NCBI GenBank assembly: GCA_030323885.1
Contig: CM059193.1
Span: forward strand, 96,464,852 to 96,528,851
DNA: 64,000 nucleotides
Direction: 5' to 3'
Source of the DNA: Branchipolynoe longqiensis
Taxonomy: Eukaryota > Annelida > Polychaeta > Phyllodocida > Polynoidae
Both the position numbers and the translations under genes were made by a program. The stretch's first letter is position 1. Every line of letters starts with the position of its first letter. The notes under the pieces are model-generated. The model saw nothing but the letters and a program-made list of their open reading frames with translations, did no database searches and was not told where the DNA came from. Below are positions 1-12,690 of the stretch, piece after piece.

Positions 1-3
1 ACC

Positions 4-1020
4 TGCACACTGTACACATGCACATTGTACACATGCACACTGTACACATGCACACTATACACATGCACACTGTACACATGCACACTGTACACATGCACAC
101 TGTACACATGCACATTGTACACATGCACACTGTACACGTGCACACTGTACACATGCACAATGTACACATACACACTGTACACATGCACACTGTATACATG
201 CACACTGTACACATGCACACTGTACACATGCACACTGTACACGTGCACACTGTACACTTACACACTGTACACATTCACACTGTAACATGCACAATGTACA
301 CATTCACACTGTACACATGCACACTGTACACATACACACTGTACACATGCACACTGTACATATGCACAATGTACACATGCACACTGTACACATACACACT
401 GTACACATGCACACTGTACACATGCACACTGTAATATACACAATGTACACATACACACTGTACACATGCACACTGTGCACATGCACACTGTACACATGCA
501 CACTTTACACATGCACACTGTAAACATGCACACTGTACACATGCACACTGTACACATGCACACTGTACACATGCACACTGTACACATGCACACTTTACAC
601 ATGCACACTGTACACATGCACACTGTACACATGCATAATGTACACATGTACACTGTAAACATGCACACTGTACACATGCCCACTGTACACATGCACACTG
701 TACACATACACACTGTACACATGCACACTGTACACATGCATAATGTACACATGCACAATGTACACATACACACTGTACACATGCACACTGTACACATGCA
801 CACTGTACACATGCACACTGTACACATACACACTGTACACATGCACACTGTACACATGCACACTGTACACATACACACTGTACACATGCACACTGTACAC
901 ATGCACACTGTACACATGCACAATGTACACATGCACAATGTACACATGTACACTGTACACATGCACACTGGACACATGCACACTGTACACATACACACTG
1001 TACACATGCACACTGCAAAC
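4..1020. repeat. 15-bp minisatellite
   Basis: About 65 tandem copies of a 15-bp unit, TGTACACATGCACAC, with scattered substitutions and few indels. Because 15 is a multiple of three, several frames stay open on both strands and give HMHTV-like or CMCTV-like polypeptides, which are artefacts. A short CATA run (about 1021-1041) closes the array. Confidence 0.95.
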
Positions 1021-1044
1021 ATACATACATACATACATACATAC

Positions 1045-2167
1045 TGCACATCCCTCCCCTCACATCCTCCCACTTCCCCCTCCCCTTAACCCCGCCCATC
1101 CCCTTCCTCCTCTTACCCCCCAGCCCGACCCCCTCCCCTCACGCCCGCCCTCCGCCCCTGGCCCCCGCCCCTCCCCTGCCCTTATCCCCGCTTCTCCCCC
1201 TCCCCCTGACCTTATCCCACCCCTCCTTCTCCCCTCATCCCCGCCCGTCGCCCTCTCCTTACCTCCACCCCTTCCCATCCTCTTACCCCGCCCTCCCCTT
1301 ACCCCTCCCATCCCCTTCCCCTCACACCCGCGCTCCGCCCCTTACCCCCACCCCTCCCCATGTCCTTAGCCCCGCCACGGCCCTTCCCCTCCCGCTGCCC
1401 TTATCCCACCCTGCCCTTACCCCGCCCCTCCCCCTGCCCTTACCCCGCCCCTCCCCTTACCCCCACCCCCCTCCCCTCACGCCCTCCCTCCGCCCCTTAC
1501 CCCGCCCCTCTCCCTGCCCTTAGCGCCGCCCCCCTACCCTTACCCCGCCCCTTCCCCTGCCCTTACCCCCGTCCCTCACCCTCCCCTTACCCCCGTCCTT
1601 CCCATTATCCCACCCTCCCCTTCCCCTTACCTCCGCCCATCCCCATCCCCTTACCCCACCCCTCCACTCGCTATCCCCTTACACCCACCCCTCCTGCTCT
1701 TACTCCCCCGCCTCCCCTTACCCCTCCCCTCCCCTCCCCTTACCCCACCCCTCCCTTTCCCTTACCCCCGCCCCTCCCCTCCCGTTAGCCCAACACTCCT
1801 CCCCTCCCCTCCCCTCCCCTTTCCTTACCCCCTTACTCCCCCTCCCCTTACTCCCCCTCCCCCTTACCCCACCCTCCCCTTACTCCACCCGTCCTCCTCC
1901 CCTTACCCCCTTACCACTCCCATTACCTCAACTCTCCCCCTCCCCTTACCGCGGCCCTCCCCCTCCCCTTAACGCCGCCTCGCCCCCTTACACCCACCCC
2001 TCCTCCTCCCCTTACCCACTCCCCCCTTACCCCAACACTCGCCCTCCCTTTACCCCTGCCTCTCGCCCCTACCCCTCCCTCCCCATCCCCTTACCCCCCC
2101 CCCCCCCCCCCCCCCACCTCCCCGTATCCCCCCTCCCGTCCCCTTAACCCCTCCCCTCCCCTTCCCG
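1045..2167. repeat. C-rich polypyrimidine tract
   Basis: About 1.1 kb made almost only of C and T on the plus strand, with loose tandem units of the CCCTTACCCC and CCCCTCC type and a pure C run near 2093-2115. There is no codon structure beyond low complexity. The G-rich complement could form quadruplex or triplex structures (inference). Homopolymer lengths here are probably unreliable. Confidence 0.9.
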
Positions 2168-2388
2168 GTGGCTTTAGTTTTATATTTGCAAACTAAGTCG
2201 TGAATGAGGGTAATAAAGCCGTCTCTCACGTCGACAGTCGCCGTCGATCTATCTACTCGGGCCGTCTGCTTCCAATCAAGCACTTTAATCCTGTCTGACA
2301 GCGGCAATAAATAGGGCCCGCCGGAGGGCGCCAAGCATCTCCAGCTGACCTCACTAGCGGAGTTGAACCATAGATGATGGCAGTTATT
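2168..2388. other. Unassigned flank, no gene seen
   Basis: A unique-looking stretch between the C-rich tract and the LTR element. Short ORFs run through it, but no recognisable domain or splice arrangement is visible. Confidence 0.5.
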
Positions 2389-2801
2389 GTTGTGAATATT
2401 GGTGTAGTATCAGTATTCATCTGACCAGATTAGATGGTAGTGTAGTAGTCTGAACATGACCTCTACTATCACGCGGTAGCAGCGGAGACTACGACACCAC
2501 TAACGCAGTACCATTACACTGCGCTAGGTGGTGGCATGGGTAGCCACCAGTCAGACCCCAACTGGGCTGACCCCTACTGCGTGTGGCTGACCCCCACCCC
2601 CCCCCCCCACCCCCCCCACACACACACCTATAGAGTCGATGTGGGATCTGGCGAGTCAGGGGGCGGGTCAGACAACTACTGACGCCGCGGAGAGCAGATG
2701 GTTCAATAAACCAAGGGTGAAGCGTACACTGAATTGAATCTTGGTGTTCTTCCATGTGACTGCGTGAGAGAGAGAGAGTCGGAGGGCCGTGGGCCATTAC
2801 A
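2389..2801 (+). repeat. Putative 5' LTR
   Basis: It begins around TGTTGTGAATATTGG, and the same first ~55 bases recur downstream at 4756 and 4821. It holds an AATAAA at about 2704 and ends in CA directly before a TTGGTGCC motif. The left edge is approximate because the 3' copy is truncated. Confidence 0.55.
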
Positions 2802-2819
2802 TTGGTGCCATGAGCCAGC
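2802..2819 (+). other. Candidate primer-binding site
   Basis: TTGGTGCCATGAGCCAGC follows the CA end of the putative LTR. TGGTGCC is a common start of tRNA-complementary primer sites in LTR retroelements. I did not match it to a specific tRNA. Confidence 0.4.
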
Positions 2820-2896
2820 TTGCCTTCTGCGTAAGGGGTGAGTATTGGACCTGGGCCATGGACTCCGAAGGTAGGTTCTCTTCGTAATTTGTAGTT

Positions 2897-4797
2897 ATGG
2901 AGGGGGCGACGGCAGGTCAACTGTGTAGTGGACGCCAGTACCAAAGTGATGGTACAGGGCGTCCCGACGCGGTGGGATCGCCGGTGAGCGTGGACGCTTC
3001 TGCGGTGAGTACACGGCACCACGCTCAAAATTCGCCTGTTCGGGATGTTGATGTTGTAACGTTCATTCCTAATACAGGTGCCGGCGTCATAGGGGACCGC
3101 CACCAGGTGTCAGTGAGTGGGGGGGGCGTAGCCACTCCCGCACTAGTGCCGGTGGTGTCGCCTAGGGGTGCTGAGGGCGCTGATAGCTATTGGACGCAGT
3201 TAGCACGACTGAGTGGCAGTCCGCCGCCAGGTATTGCACCGTTGTTTACACCGGTGGCGATACAGGGTGGTGGGCGTGACGCGCGGTTGGGCCCTCGTTC
3301 TGATAGTGGTGGCGCGGTGTTGAAAAATGTTGCGCCATCCATAGCAGCGCAAAATGTTCTCTCAGTTGATGATAGTACTGGGGAGGGCATTACGGGGAGT
3401 GCGATGAAAGTGGGCTTCGCTCTTGATGATATGCAGTCTCTGTCGATCAGTATTGATTCGGGGGCGGGTGTACGTGAGGGTAGCAGTTTGATCGTGTGTC
3501 GTGAGGATTTAGGTCTGGGCGTATGCGGGAGTTCTGTGGGAGGCATGCCGCTGGAGTATTCGCCGTGGGGGAGTTCGGCTGTCCGTTCTGTGGGGATGGG
3601 AGCTGAGCGTGGTGATCCCCAAAATCCCTGTCGTAGGGAGAGTTCCCCGGCTTTGGAGACAGGGCTCGTAGCTGATGACTCGTTAACGTTTACGTTGGAG
3701 CATGATTTGGTTATGGGTCGTACGTTTTCGGGGTCGCAGTCGGAGGTAGAGCGTCAGGAATCGATGCGTATCCGCCATCTGTGAGCTTGGAAGCGGGTCC
3801 AGTTTGACCGGATGGCGGGGGAGAGACGGGCGTTGGATGATTTAAGAGTCTCTAATGCTGCCTCCTTCGCACGTGAGTTAGCAGAGCTAAGCGTGGCACG
3901 GCGTGTTTCCGCAGAGGAGGCAAAATCTAATCGGATGTTGGTGGAAGAGCAGCAAACTGCGTTTACGAAACAGACGGAGGATTTGTCTATGCGGGAGGCG
4001 CTGAATGTGCACTTGCAAGATGAGAATCAGAGGTGTGAACGGTTGCTAGCTGCCGAGAGGTGTAGCATTGATTCTGCTCTGGAGATCCTTGTGAGTTAGC
4101 ACGCAGCTTTTCAGGCTGAGAAACTGGCATTTCAGCGCGGTTTGGAGCTTGGGGAGAGTAGTGCGAGGGTTACTGAGTCTACGCAGTTGGATAGCTGCGA
4201 GACGCAGTATCTGAGGCATAGGGCGCGCCCGGTTTCCGCGGTTAGCTCGCCGCCTTCGCCGGCGCCTTCTAAGGGGGGCAGCGGGGGAGGTGGGGGTCCT
4301 AGGGAGCCGGTGCCCTCCGCTGGGGATGTTAGTTCTTGGGGGGGGGGGGGGGGGGGGGGGGGGCTGGGCAACATCGACGGGGTGTTGTGCAGGATTCTGT
4401 ATATGTGGGTAAGACTCATGAGGAGGTGCGGAAGGAGAGGATTCCTGATCCGGTAGGTTTGGGTGGGGATGCAGTGCCTATTGCATCATTACATGGGCTG
4501 CCGGTGGGTCGAGATGTGGAAGAGATGTGGTTGTTCCGGAAACATCCTGCAATAATGGATCTGATTCGCGAGCCTGCTTCGATTGGGGGTGGGGCCGCAT
4601 GGGAGTCGTGTAATCGGGATATGTTGGAACTGGATGAGAATGTTCTGAGGTATCCTGTGGCAGGTTCTGCGCGTATTCCAACGTTGCATCCTAAGCCATT
4701 TACAGGTATTAAACAGGAATGGAATACTTGGTGGCGGGATTTTACATTGGATATGCGGTTATTGTTGGTGAATATTGGTGTAGTATCAGTATTCATC
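2897..4797 (+). pseudogene. Broken gag-like ORF of LTR element
   Basis: A single frame runs from ATG 2897 to about 4360 with two in-frame stops, TGA at 3782 and TAG at 4097. The open reading then resumes in another frame after a run of more than 20 G near 4340-4362. The first ~295 codons are Ser/Gly-rich and unrecognised. Codons after the first stop (3785-4200) are rich in Glu, Arg, Ala and Leu and probably form a coiled coil. A Pro/Gly linker follows, then a C-terminal part (about 4363-4755) with a Trp-rich capsid-like motif. The last ~14 codons read into the LTR repeat and stop at 4797. Gag proteins package element RNA in cytoplasmic particles; that role is known for the family and not shown here. 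The long G run may be a sequencing problem rather than a true frameshift. Confidence 0.55.
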
Positions 4798-4868
4798 TGA
4801 CCAGATTAGATGGCAGTTTTTGTTGGTGAATATTGGTGTAGTATCAGTGTTCATCTGACCAGTTGGTT
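4756..4868 (+). repeat. Two fragments of the LTR start
   Basis: Copies of the first ~55 and ~45 bases of the 5' LTR (core GTGAATATTGGTGTAGTATC) sit head to tail directly after the gag frame. They look like a remnant 3' LTR that was duplicated or deleted within. Confidence 0.6.
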
Positions 4869-4933
4869 CTTTTCAATCAGCGTGGGACGAAATTACTCAT
4901 TTTTAATTCTGATATTAATGCCCGGGGCGTAAT

Positions 4934-5391
4934 CGATTAATACGACCCGGGCGACTCCGGTCACCCGAGTTGGCAGAATTTCAAATCGAACACCGCGAGT
5001 GGAGTTGACAAAAACATGTGCCGTGTGCAAAACGATCCGACCCCAGTAACCCACCTCTTGGCTGGGGTTGGCTAGGAACGATGACGTCACATTTGTGCTA
5101 GTACCGTCCTGCTGGAAAACAGCTATCAGTACCAGTCCTACATGTGTGTTCTTTGGTAAGACACAGATTAATGAAATGGAACTATAACTAAACCATCATG
5201 AAATACTTTAAATTCTATTTTGCTGTAGTCAGTAGTTATATCGGTTATTAACAACAACAAAACAGGTGTTGGATTAAGCCACCATGTTTTCCACCCCAAG
5301 CGTGGAGAAGCGTATTCGATTATTCGACCCGAGTCTGTAGGATGTGCGCATGCCCGAAAAAGTGGCTCGGGTGACCCGAGTTGATTAATCG
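4934..5391. repeat. Inverted repeat, possible MITE
   Basis: An arm at 4934-4969 (CGATTAAT, then a motif ending GTCACCCGAG) is imperfectly complementary to 5365-5391 (CTCGGGTGACCCGAGTTGAT). About 400 bp with no coding signal lies between. No target duplication was found, so the mobile-element reading is tentative. Confidence 0.35.
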
Positions 5392-5482
5392 AGTACGCGA
5401 CCGGTGTCACGTGGACGGGCAGGTGTTGACCGCACAGGGAATGTGAGGCGGGGTGTGGGCGAGGTGTGGCCGACCCTCGACC

Positions 5483-5622
5483 ACCGACCACGGACCACCG
5501 ACCACGGACCACCGACCACCGACCACCGACCACCGACCACCGACCACCGACCACCGACCACGGACCACGGACCACCGACCACCGACCACTGACCACCGAC
5601 CACCGACCACCGACCACCGACC
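5483..5622. repeat. 7-bp minisatellite
   Basis: About 20 copies of CCGACCA, with CGGACCA variants. All frames stay open only because of the repeat. Confidence 0.9.
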
Positions 5623-5711
5623 AGCTGGCTGCCGGGCCCTCAGCCAGTAGGAAGACTGAACAGCCAGCCTACACGGGCGCCAGGCTGATAGTGCACAGCC
5701 CCGAAGGACCA

Positions 5712-6211
5712 NNNNNNNNNNNNNNNNNNNNNNNNNNNNNNNNNNNNNNNNNNNNNNNNNNNNNNNNNNNNNNNNNNNNNNNNNNNNNNNNNNNNNNNNN
5801 NNNNNNNNNNNNNNNNNNNNNNNNNNNNNNNNNNNNNNNNNNNNNNNNNNNNNNNNNNNNNNNNNNNNNNNNNNNNNNNNNNNNNNNNNNNNNNNNNNNN
5901 NNNNNNNNNNNNNNNNNNNNNNNNNNNNNNNNNNNNNNNNNNNNNNNNNNNNNNNNNNNNNNNNNNNNNNNNNNNNNNNNNNNNNNNNNNNNNNNNNNNN
6001 NNNNNNNNNNNNNNNNNNNNNNNNNNNNNNNNNNNNNNNNNNNNNNNNNNNNNNNNNNNNNNNNNNNNNNNNNNNNNNNNNNNNNNNNNNNNNNNNNNNN
6101 NNNNNNNNNNNNNNNNNNNNNNNNNNNNNNNNNNNNNNNNNNNNNNNNNNNNNNNNNNNNNNNNNNNNNNNNNNNNNNNNNNNNNNNNNNNNNNNNNNNN
6201 NNNNNNNNNNN
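5712..6211. other. Assembly gap (500 N)
   Basis: Exactly 500 unknown bases, the usual placeholder length. Nothing can be said about its content. Confidence 1.
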
Positions 6212-6544
6212 CCGTCAGACGTGGGGTCTGTGTCCCTCCCTCACCCCCACCCTGAGCATACAAGCCCGTCACATTCCCGTCACATTCCCATCACACCAAA
6301 CTAGTTCTCACTACGTTCTTGAAAATGTTGCCGAAACTGCGTGCAAACGGAGTGGACGTAGTAGCAACGTTTTACAGTCTTTTGACAAACTGCATGGACG
6401 AGATAGGACTGAATCGTGCTCCAGAAACTTGGGCAGCCACGTTCTACCGTGACGAAGGTCCGTTTTAGAACGGGGTCGGACGTTTAGAGAACTACTTTGG
6501 TGTGATGGGGGTGTCAGAGGGGGATGGAGGTCCGTGTTGCCGGC
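6212..6544. other. Unassigned, no gene seen
   Basis: Short unique sequence between the gap and a C-rich tract. ORFs are short and have no recognisable motif. Confidence 0.5.
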
Positions 6545-7313
6545 GTCCCTCCTCCCCTCCCCCACCCTCTCCCCTCCCCTCTCCCCTCACCAACCCCTGC
6601 CCCCTCTCGTCCTCCTCCCTCCCCTCCGGCACCCTCCCCTCACCTGTCCCCCACCCCTGCCCTATCTCCCCTCCCCAACTCCCTGCCCCCTCTCCCCTCC
6701 CCCAAACCATACCCCCTCTCCCCTCCCCCAACCCCTACCGCCCTCTCCCCTCCCCCAACCCCTGCCCCCCACTCCCCACCCCATCCCTGCCCCCTCTCCC
6801 TCCCCAACTCCTGCCCCCTCTCCCCTCCCCCAACCCCTACCCCCCACTCCCCTCTCCCAACCCCTGCCCCATCTCCCTCCCCAACCCCTGCCCCCCACTC
6901 CCCTCCCCAACTCCCTGCCCTCTAACACCCTCCTCCACCCCACTCCCTCACTACCTTTCCTCCCTTCCCACTCCGACACTCCCCTCACTGTCCCCACCCC
7001 TGCCCCCTCTCCCTCCCCAATCCCTTGCCCCCTCTCCCCTCCGCAACCCCTACCCCCGACTCCCCTCCCAACCCCTGCCCCTCTCCCCTCCCCCAACCCT
7101 GCCCCCCCTACCTCCCCAACCCGCCCCTCTCCCCTCCCCCCAACCCTGCTGCCCCACTCCCCTCCCCAACTCCCTGCCCCCTCTCCCCTCCCCAACCCTG
7201 CCCACTCCTCCCCTCCAAACACCCCGCCCCCTTTCCCTCCCCACCCCCCTGCCCCTCTCCCGTCCTCCACCCTGCCGTCACCTGTCCCCCATCCCTGTCC
7301 CCCTCCCCTCTCC
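6545..7313. repeat. Second C-rich tract
   Basis: Loose tandem units of the CCCCTCTCCCCTCCCCAACC type. Plus-strand frames give Pro/Leu/Ser-rich artefacts, minus-strand frames Gly/Glu/Arg-rich ones. Same comments as for the tract at 1045-2167. Confidence 0.9.
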
Positions 7314-8284
7314 GCGTACCAGCCCGTCAGAGGGCGGGCTGTGGCCGGCGTCCTTGACTGTTCCTCCGGTTACACCTGGCGGCGGTGCTTTGAATTGATC
7401 CCGCGCTTCTTTGACATGACTCACTCTTCCTATTTTCCCGATTTTTCAATTTGGTTCGTTGATATCTTTTTGTTATTAGGAAATTCCCAATTGGTCCTAA
7501 TGCTGAAGAGAAATCATGTTGCACTTGGAAGAATTGAATCGGAAAGACACCCAGCTGCTAATGCATCACACGTTTAACACTCTGGCATTTGCTTTTACTG
7601 TTAATGATTATTTAAGCATTAATGTCGTCATAAAAACCTACATTATAACACTAAAATGACAAGTGCTTTACGATCTTGTGTTTGTCTAACAACAGACGAC
7701 CTTCTAGCAAATTGCGATGTCATCTTTGAAGAATCTTGACTGTAATCTTGGCAACCCCGGTAAATAGGTTTGTGATGAACAGCTAGCTTTTGTTCAACTG
7801 TATATAACATCAACTGTATATAACATGTATATAACATGTTCTTGAAGATTTATAGTGCCTATCATGGATAAGACTGAATATACTTTTTCAACATTAGACA
7901 GTTGATCGATAGAAAGCCTGAGCCTACACTTTATCCAACCCAAGGGATTTTTAACCGCCCACACCACATAGACAAGGTATGACAGCAACTGGCCTTGGTG
8001 ACACTGTGACTGCGCCACAGAAAACCCAACTATAAGTGACAGGAGCAGCTCAAGGAACACGACTATGACTGAGAGGAGCATGTAAATGAACACCAGTATG
8101 ACTGACAGGAGCAGCTCAACTCGTTCATTATGCTTTGTTGAAGGCTGCTGCCGGCAAAGCCGAAACAGCATTGGACTAGAATCAGAAACGAGCCTGAGGT
8201 CAGCGTTCCTCTGACCCCATCCTGAACCTTGCGTGTTCCTTTAGGGCCAAACCAAGGCTTCTCCGCTCTGCAGCAGCTACACCG
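7314..8284. other. Intergenic or intronic, no gene seen
   Basis: Moderately AT-rich sequence with scattered short ORFs (for example minus strand 7794-8171, hydrophobic and of low complexity). I see no splice-flanked exon or known motif. It could belong to the long left-hand intron of the receptor gene. Confidence 0.5.
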
Positions 8285-11200
8285 CCAAGTATGTCAACCT
8301 GAGCAGCCTGCTGATTACTGGCGGCTACTATAGCTGTACAGTACATCACCGAGCACGTCAGACTGAGCAGCCTGCTGATTACTGGCGGCTACTATAGCTG
8401 TACAGGACATCACCAAGCATGTCAGACTGAGCAGCCTGCTGGTTACTGTTGGCTACTATCTATAGCTGTACAGGACATCACCGAGCACGTCAGACTGAGC
8501 AGCCTGCTGATTACTGGCGGCTATTATAGCTGTACAGGACATCACCGAGCACGTCAGACTGAGCAGCCTGCTGATTACTGGCGGCTACTATAGCTGTACA
8601 GTACATCACCGAGCACGTCAGACTGCGCAGCCTGCTGGTTGCTGTTGGCTACTATAGATGTACAGGACATCACCGAGCACGTCAGACTGAGCAGCCTGCT
8701 GATTACTGGCGGCTACTGTACAGTACATCACCGAGCACGTCAGACTGCGCAGGCTGCTGATTACTGGCGGCTAATATAGATGTACAGTACATCACCGAGC
8801 ACGTCAGACTGAGCAGCCTGCTGGTTGCTGTTGGCTACTATAGATGTACAGGACATCACCGAGCATGTCAGACTGAGCAGCCTGCTGATTACTGGCGGCT
8901 ACTATAGCTGTACAGTACATCACCGAGCACGTCAGACTGCGCAGCCTGCTGATTACTGGCGGCTACTATAGCTGTACAGTACATCACCGAGCACGTCAGA
9001 CTGAGCAGCCTGCTGATTACTGTCGGCTATTATAGCTGTACAGTACATCACCGAGCACGTCAGACTGCGCAGCCTGCTGATTACTGGCGGCTACTATAGA
9101 TGTACAGTACATCACCGAGCACGTCAGACTGAGCAGCCTGCTGGTTGCTGTTGGCTACTATAGATGTACAGGACATCACCGAGCACGTCAGACTGAGCAG
9201 CCTGCTGATTACTGGCGGCTACTATAGATGTACAGGACATCACCAAGCATGTCAGACTGAGCAGCCTGCTGATTACTGGCGGCTACTATAGCTGTACAGG
9301 ACATCACCAAGCATGTCAGACTGAGCAGCCTGCTGATTACTGGCGGCTATTATAGCTGTACAGTACATCACCGAGCACGTCAGACTGAGCAGCCTGCTGG
9401 TTACTGGCGGCTACTATAGCTGTACAGTACATCACCGAGCACGTCAGACTGAGCAGCCTGCTGATTACTGGCGGCTACTATAGCTGTACAGTACATCACC
9501 GAGCACGTCAGACTGCGCAGCCTGCTGATTACTGGCGGCTACTATAGATGTACAGTACATCACCAAGCACGTCAGACTGAGCAGCCTGCTGATTACTGGC
9601 GGCTACTATAGATGTACAGTACATCACCGAGCACGTCAAACTGAGCAGCCTGCTGGTTACTGGCGGCTACTATGGCTGTACAGTACATCACCAAGCATGT
9701 CAAACTGAGCAACCTGCTGGTTACTGGCGGCTAATATAGCTGTACAGTACATCACCGAGCACGTCAGACTGAGCAGCCTGCTGGTTACTGTTGGCTACTA
9801 CAGATGTACAGGACATCACCAAGCATGTCAAACTGCGCAGCCTGCTGGTTACTGTCAGCTACTAGAGATGTACAGTACACCACCGAGCGCATCAAACTGA
9901 GCAGCCTGCTGGTTACTGTCAGCTACTATAGCTGTATTGCACATCACCAAGCAGGTCAAACTGAGCAGCCTGCTGGTTACTGTTGGCTACTATAGCTGTA
10001 CAGTACACCACCGAGCATGTCAAACTGAGCAGCCTGCTGGTTACTGGCGGCTAATATAGCTGTACAGTACATCACCGAGCATGTCAGACTGAGCAGCCTG
10101 CTGGTTACTGGCGGCTACTATAGCTGTACAGACATCACCAGCAGTCAGACTGAGCAGCCTGCTGTTACTGGGCTACTATAGATGTACAGGACATCACCAA
10201 GCATGTCAGACTGAGCAGCCTGCTGATTACTGCGGCTACTAAGATGTACAGACACACCAGCCTCAACTGAGCAGCCTGCTGGTTACTGCAGCTACTATAG
10301 CTGTAGACATCACCAAGCAGTCAAACTGAGCACCTGCTGGTTACTGTTGGCTACTATAGCTGTACAGTACACCACCGAGCATGTCAAACTGAGCAGCCTG
10401 CTGGTTACTGGCGGCTAATATAGCTGTACAGTACATCACCGAGCATGTCAGACTGAGCAGCTGCTGGTTACTGGCAGCTACTATAGCTGTACAGGACATC
10501 ACCAAGCATGTCAAACTGAGCAACCTGCTGGTTACTGTTGGCTACTATCTATAGCTGTACAGGACATCACCAAGCATGTCAGACTGAGCAGCCTGCTGAT
10601 TACTGGCGGCTATTATAGCTGTACAGGACATCACCAAGCATGTCAGACTGAGCAGCCTGCTGGTTACTGTTGGCTACTATCTATAGCTGTACAGGACATC
10701 ACCGAGCACGTCAGACTGAGCAGCCTGCTGATTACTGGCGGCTATTATAGCTGTACAGGACATCACCGAGCACGTCAGACTGAGCAGCCTGCTGATTACT
10801 GGCGGCTACTATAGCTGTACAGTACATCACCGAGCACGTCAGACTGCGCAGCCTGCTGGTTGCTGTTGGCTACTATAGATGTACAGGACATCACCGAGCA
10901 CGTCAGACTGAGCAGCCTGCTGATTACTGGCGGCTACTATAGCTGTACAGTACATCACCGAGCACGTCAGACTGCGCAGCCTGCTGATTACTGGCGGCTA
11001 CTATAGATGTACAGTACATCACCGAGCACGTCAGACTGAGCAGCCTGCTGGTTGCTGTTGGCTACTATAGATGTACAGGACATCACCGAGCATGTCAGAC
11101 TGAGCAGCCTGCTGATTACTGGCGGCTATTATAGCTGTACAGTACATCACCGAGCACGTCAGACTGAGCAGCCTGCTGGTTACTGGCGGCTACTATAGCT

Positions 11201-12690
11201 GTACAGTACATCACCGAGCACGTCAGACTGAGCAGCCTGCTGATTACTGGCGGCTACTATAGCTGTACAGTACATCACCGAGCACGTCAGACTGCGCAGC
11301 CTGCTGATTACTGGCGGCTACTATAGATGTACAGTACATCACCAAGCACGTCAGACTGAGCAGCCTGCTGATTACTGGCGGCTACTATAGATGTACAGTA
11401 CATCACCGAGCACGTCAAACTGAGCAGCCTGCTGGTTACTGGCGGCTACTATGGCTGTACAGTACATCACCAAGCATGTCAAACTGAGCAACCTGCTGGT
11501 TACTGGCGGCTAATATAGCTGTACAGTACATCACCGAGCACGTCAGACTGAGCAGCCTGCTGGTTACTGTTGGCTACTACAGATGTACAGGACATCACCA
11601 AGCATGTCAAACTGCGCAGCCTGCTGGTTACTGTCAGCTACTAGAGATGTACAGTACACCACCGAGCGCATCAAACTGAGCAGCCTGCTGGTTACTGTCA
11701 GCTACTATAGCTGTATTGCACATCACCAAGCAGGTCAAACTGAGCAGCCTGCTGGTTACTGTTGGCTACTATAGCTGTACAGTACACCACCGAGCATGTC
11801 AAACTGAGCAGCCTGCTGGTTACTGGCGGCTAATATAGCTGTACAGTACATCACCGAGCATGTCAGACTGAGCAGCCTGCTGGTTACTGGCAGCTACTAT
11901 AGCTGTACAGGACATCACCAAGCATGTCAAACTGAGCAACCTGCTGGTTACTGTTGGCTACTATCTATAGCTGTACAGGACATCACCAAGCATGTCAGAC
12001 TGAGCAGCCTGCTGGTTACTGGCGGCTAGTATAGCTGTACATTACATCACCGAGCATGTCAGACTGAGCAGCCTGCTGGTTACTGGCGGCTACTATAGCT
12101 GTACAGGACATCACCAAGCATGTCAAACTGAGCAACCTGCTGGTTACTGTTGGCTACTATCTATAGCTGTACAGGACATCACCAAGCATGTCAGACTGAG
12201 CAGCCTGCTGGTTACTGGCGGCTACTATAGCTGTACATTACATCACCGAGCATGTCAGACTGAGCAGCCTGCTGGTTACTGGCAGCTACTATAGCTGTAC
12301 AGGACATCACCAAGCATATCAAACTGAGCAACCTGCTGGTTACTGTTGGCTACTATCTATAGCTGTACAGTACATCACCGAGCATGTCAAACTGAGCAGC
12401 CTGCTGGTTACTGGCGGCTACTATAGCTGTACAGTACATCACCGAGCATGTCATACTGAGCAGCCTGCTGGTTACTGTCGGCTACTATAGATGTACAGTA
12501 CATCACCGAGCATGTCATACTGAGCAGCCTGCTGGTTACTGTCGGCTAGCATAGATGTACAGTCCATCACAGAGCATTTCAAACTGAGCAGCCTGCTGGT
12601 TACTGTCGGCTACTATAGCTGTACAGTACATCACCGAGATGTGAAACTGAGCAGCCTGCTGGTTACCACAGAGTGGGTCAAACTTACCAG
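8285..12690. repeat. 64-bp tandem satellite
   Basis: About 68 copies of a 64-bp unit, readable as ATTACTGGCGGCTACTATAG, then CTGTACAGTACATCACCGAG, CACGTCAGACTGAGCAGCCT and GCTG. Variants alternate (GTACATC/GGACATC, CACGTC/CATGTC). A larger block is itself duplicated: the variant string at 9804-9995 recurs unchanged at 11583-11774, a 1779-bp offset, so there is higher-order structure. Units between about 10125 and 10345 carry many single-base losses that their neighbours lack. Confidence 0.95.

Larger units (their letters stand above)
2389..4868 (+). mobile_element. Collapsed LTR retrotransposon
   Basis: The order is a putative 5' LTR (2389-2801), a primer-binding-like site, a long gag-like frame (2897-4755), then two fragments of the LTR start (4756-4868). 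No protease, reverse transcriptase or integrase is present. The gag tail, with the string LHPKPFTGIKQEWNTWW, resembles the start of the capsid-type region in Ty3/Gypsy gags. The remnant appears to have lost pol and most of the 3' LTR in a deletion that joined gag straight to the LTR start. The family assignment is inference. Confidence 0.6.

Noticed and set aside
18..1099. Long ORFs on both strands with HMHTV, CMCTV or VYSVH repeats
   Set aside because: They follow the 15-bp minisatellite, whose length is a multiple of three; composition alone keeps the frames open.
5466..6452. ORFs running through the assembly gap
   Set aside because: The unknown bases hide any stop codon. The same applies to ORFs across 32147-32646.
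8285..12690. CRISPR array
   Set aside because: The units are contiguous with no unique spacers, and the genome is animal; it is a satellite. The other minisatellites fail the same test.
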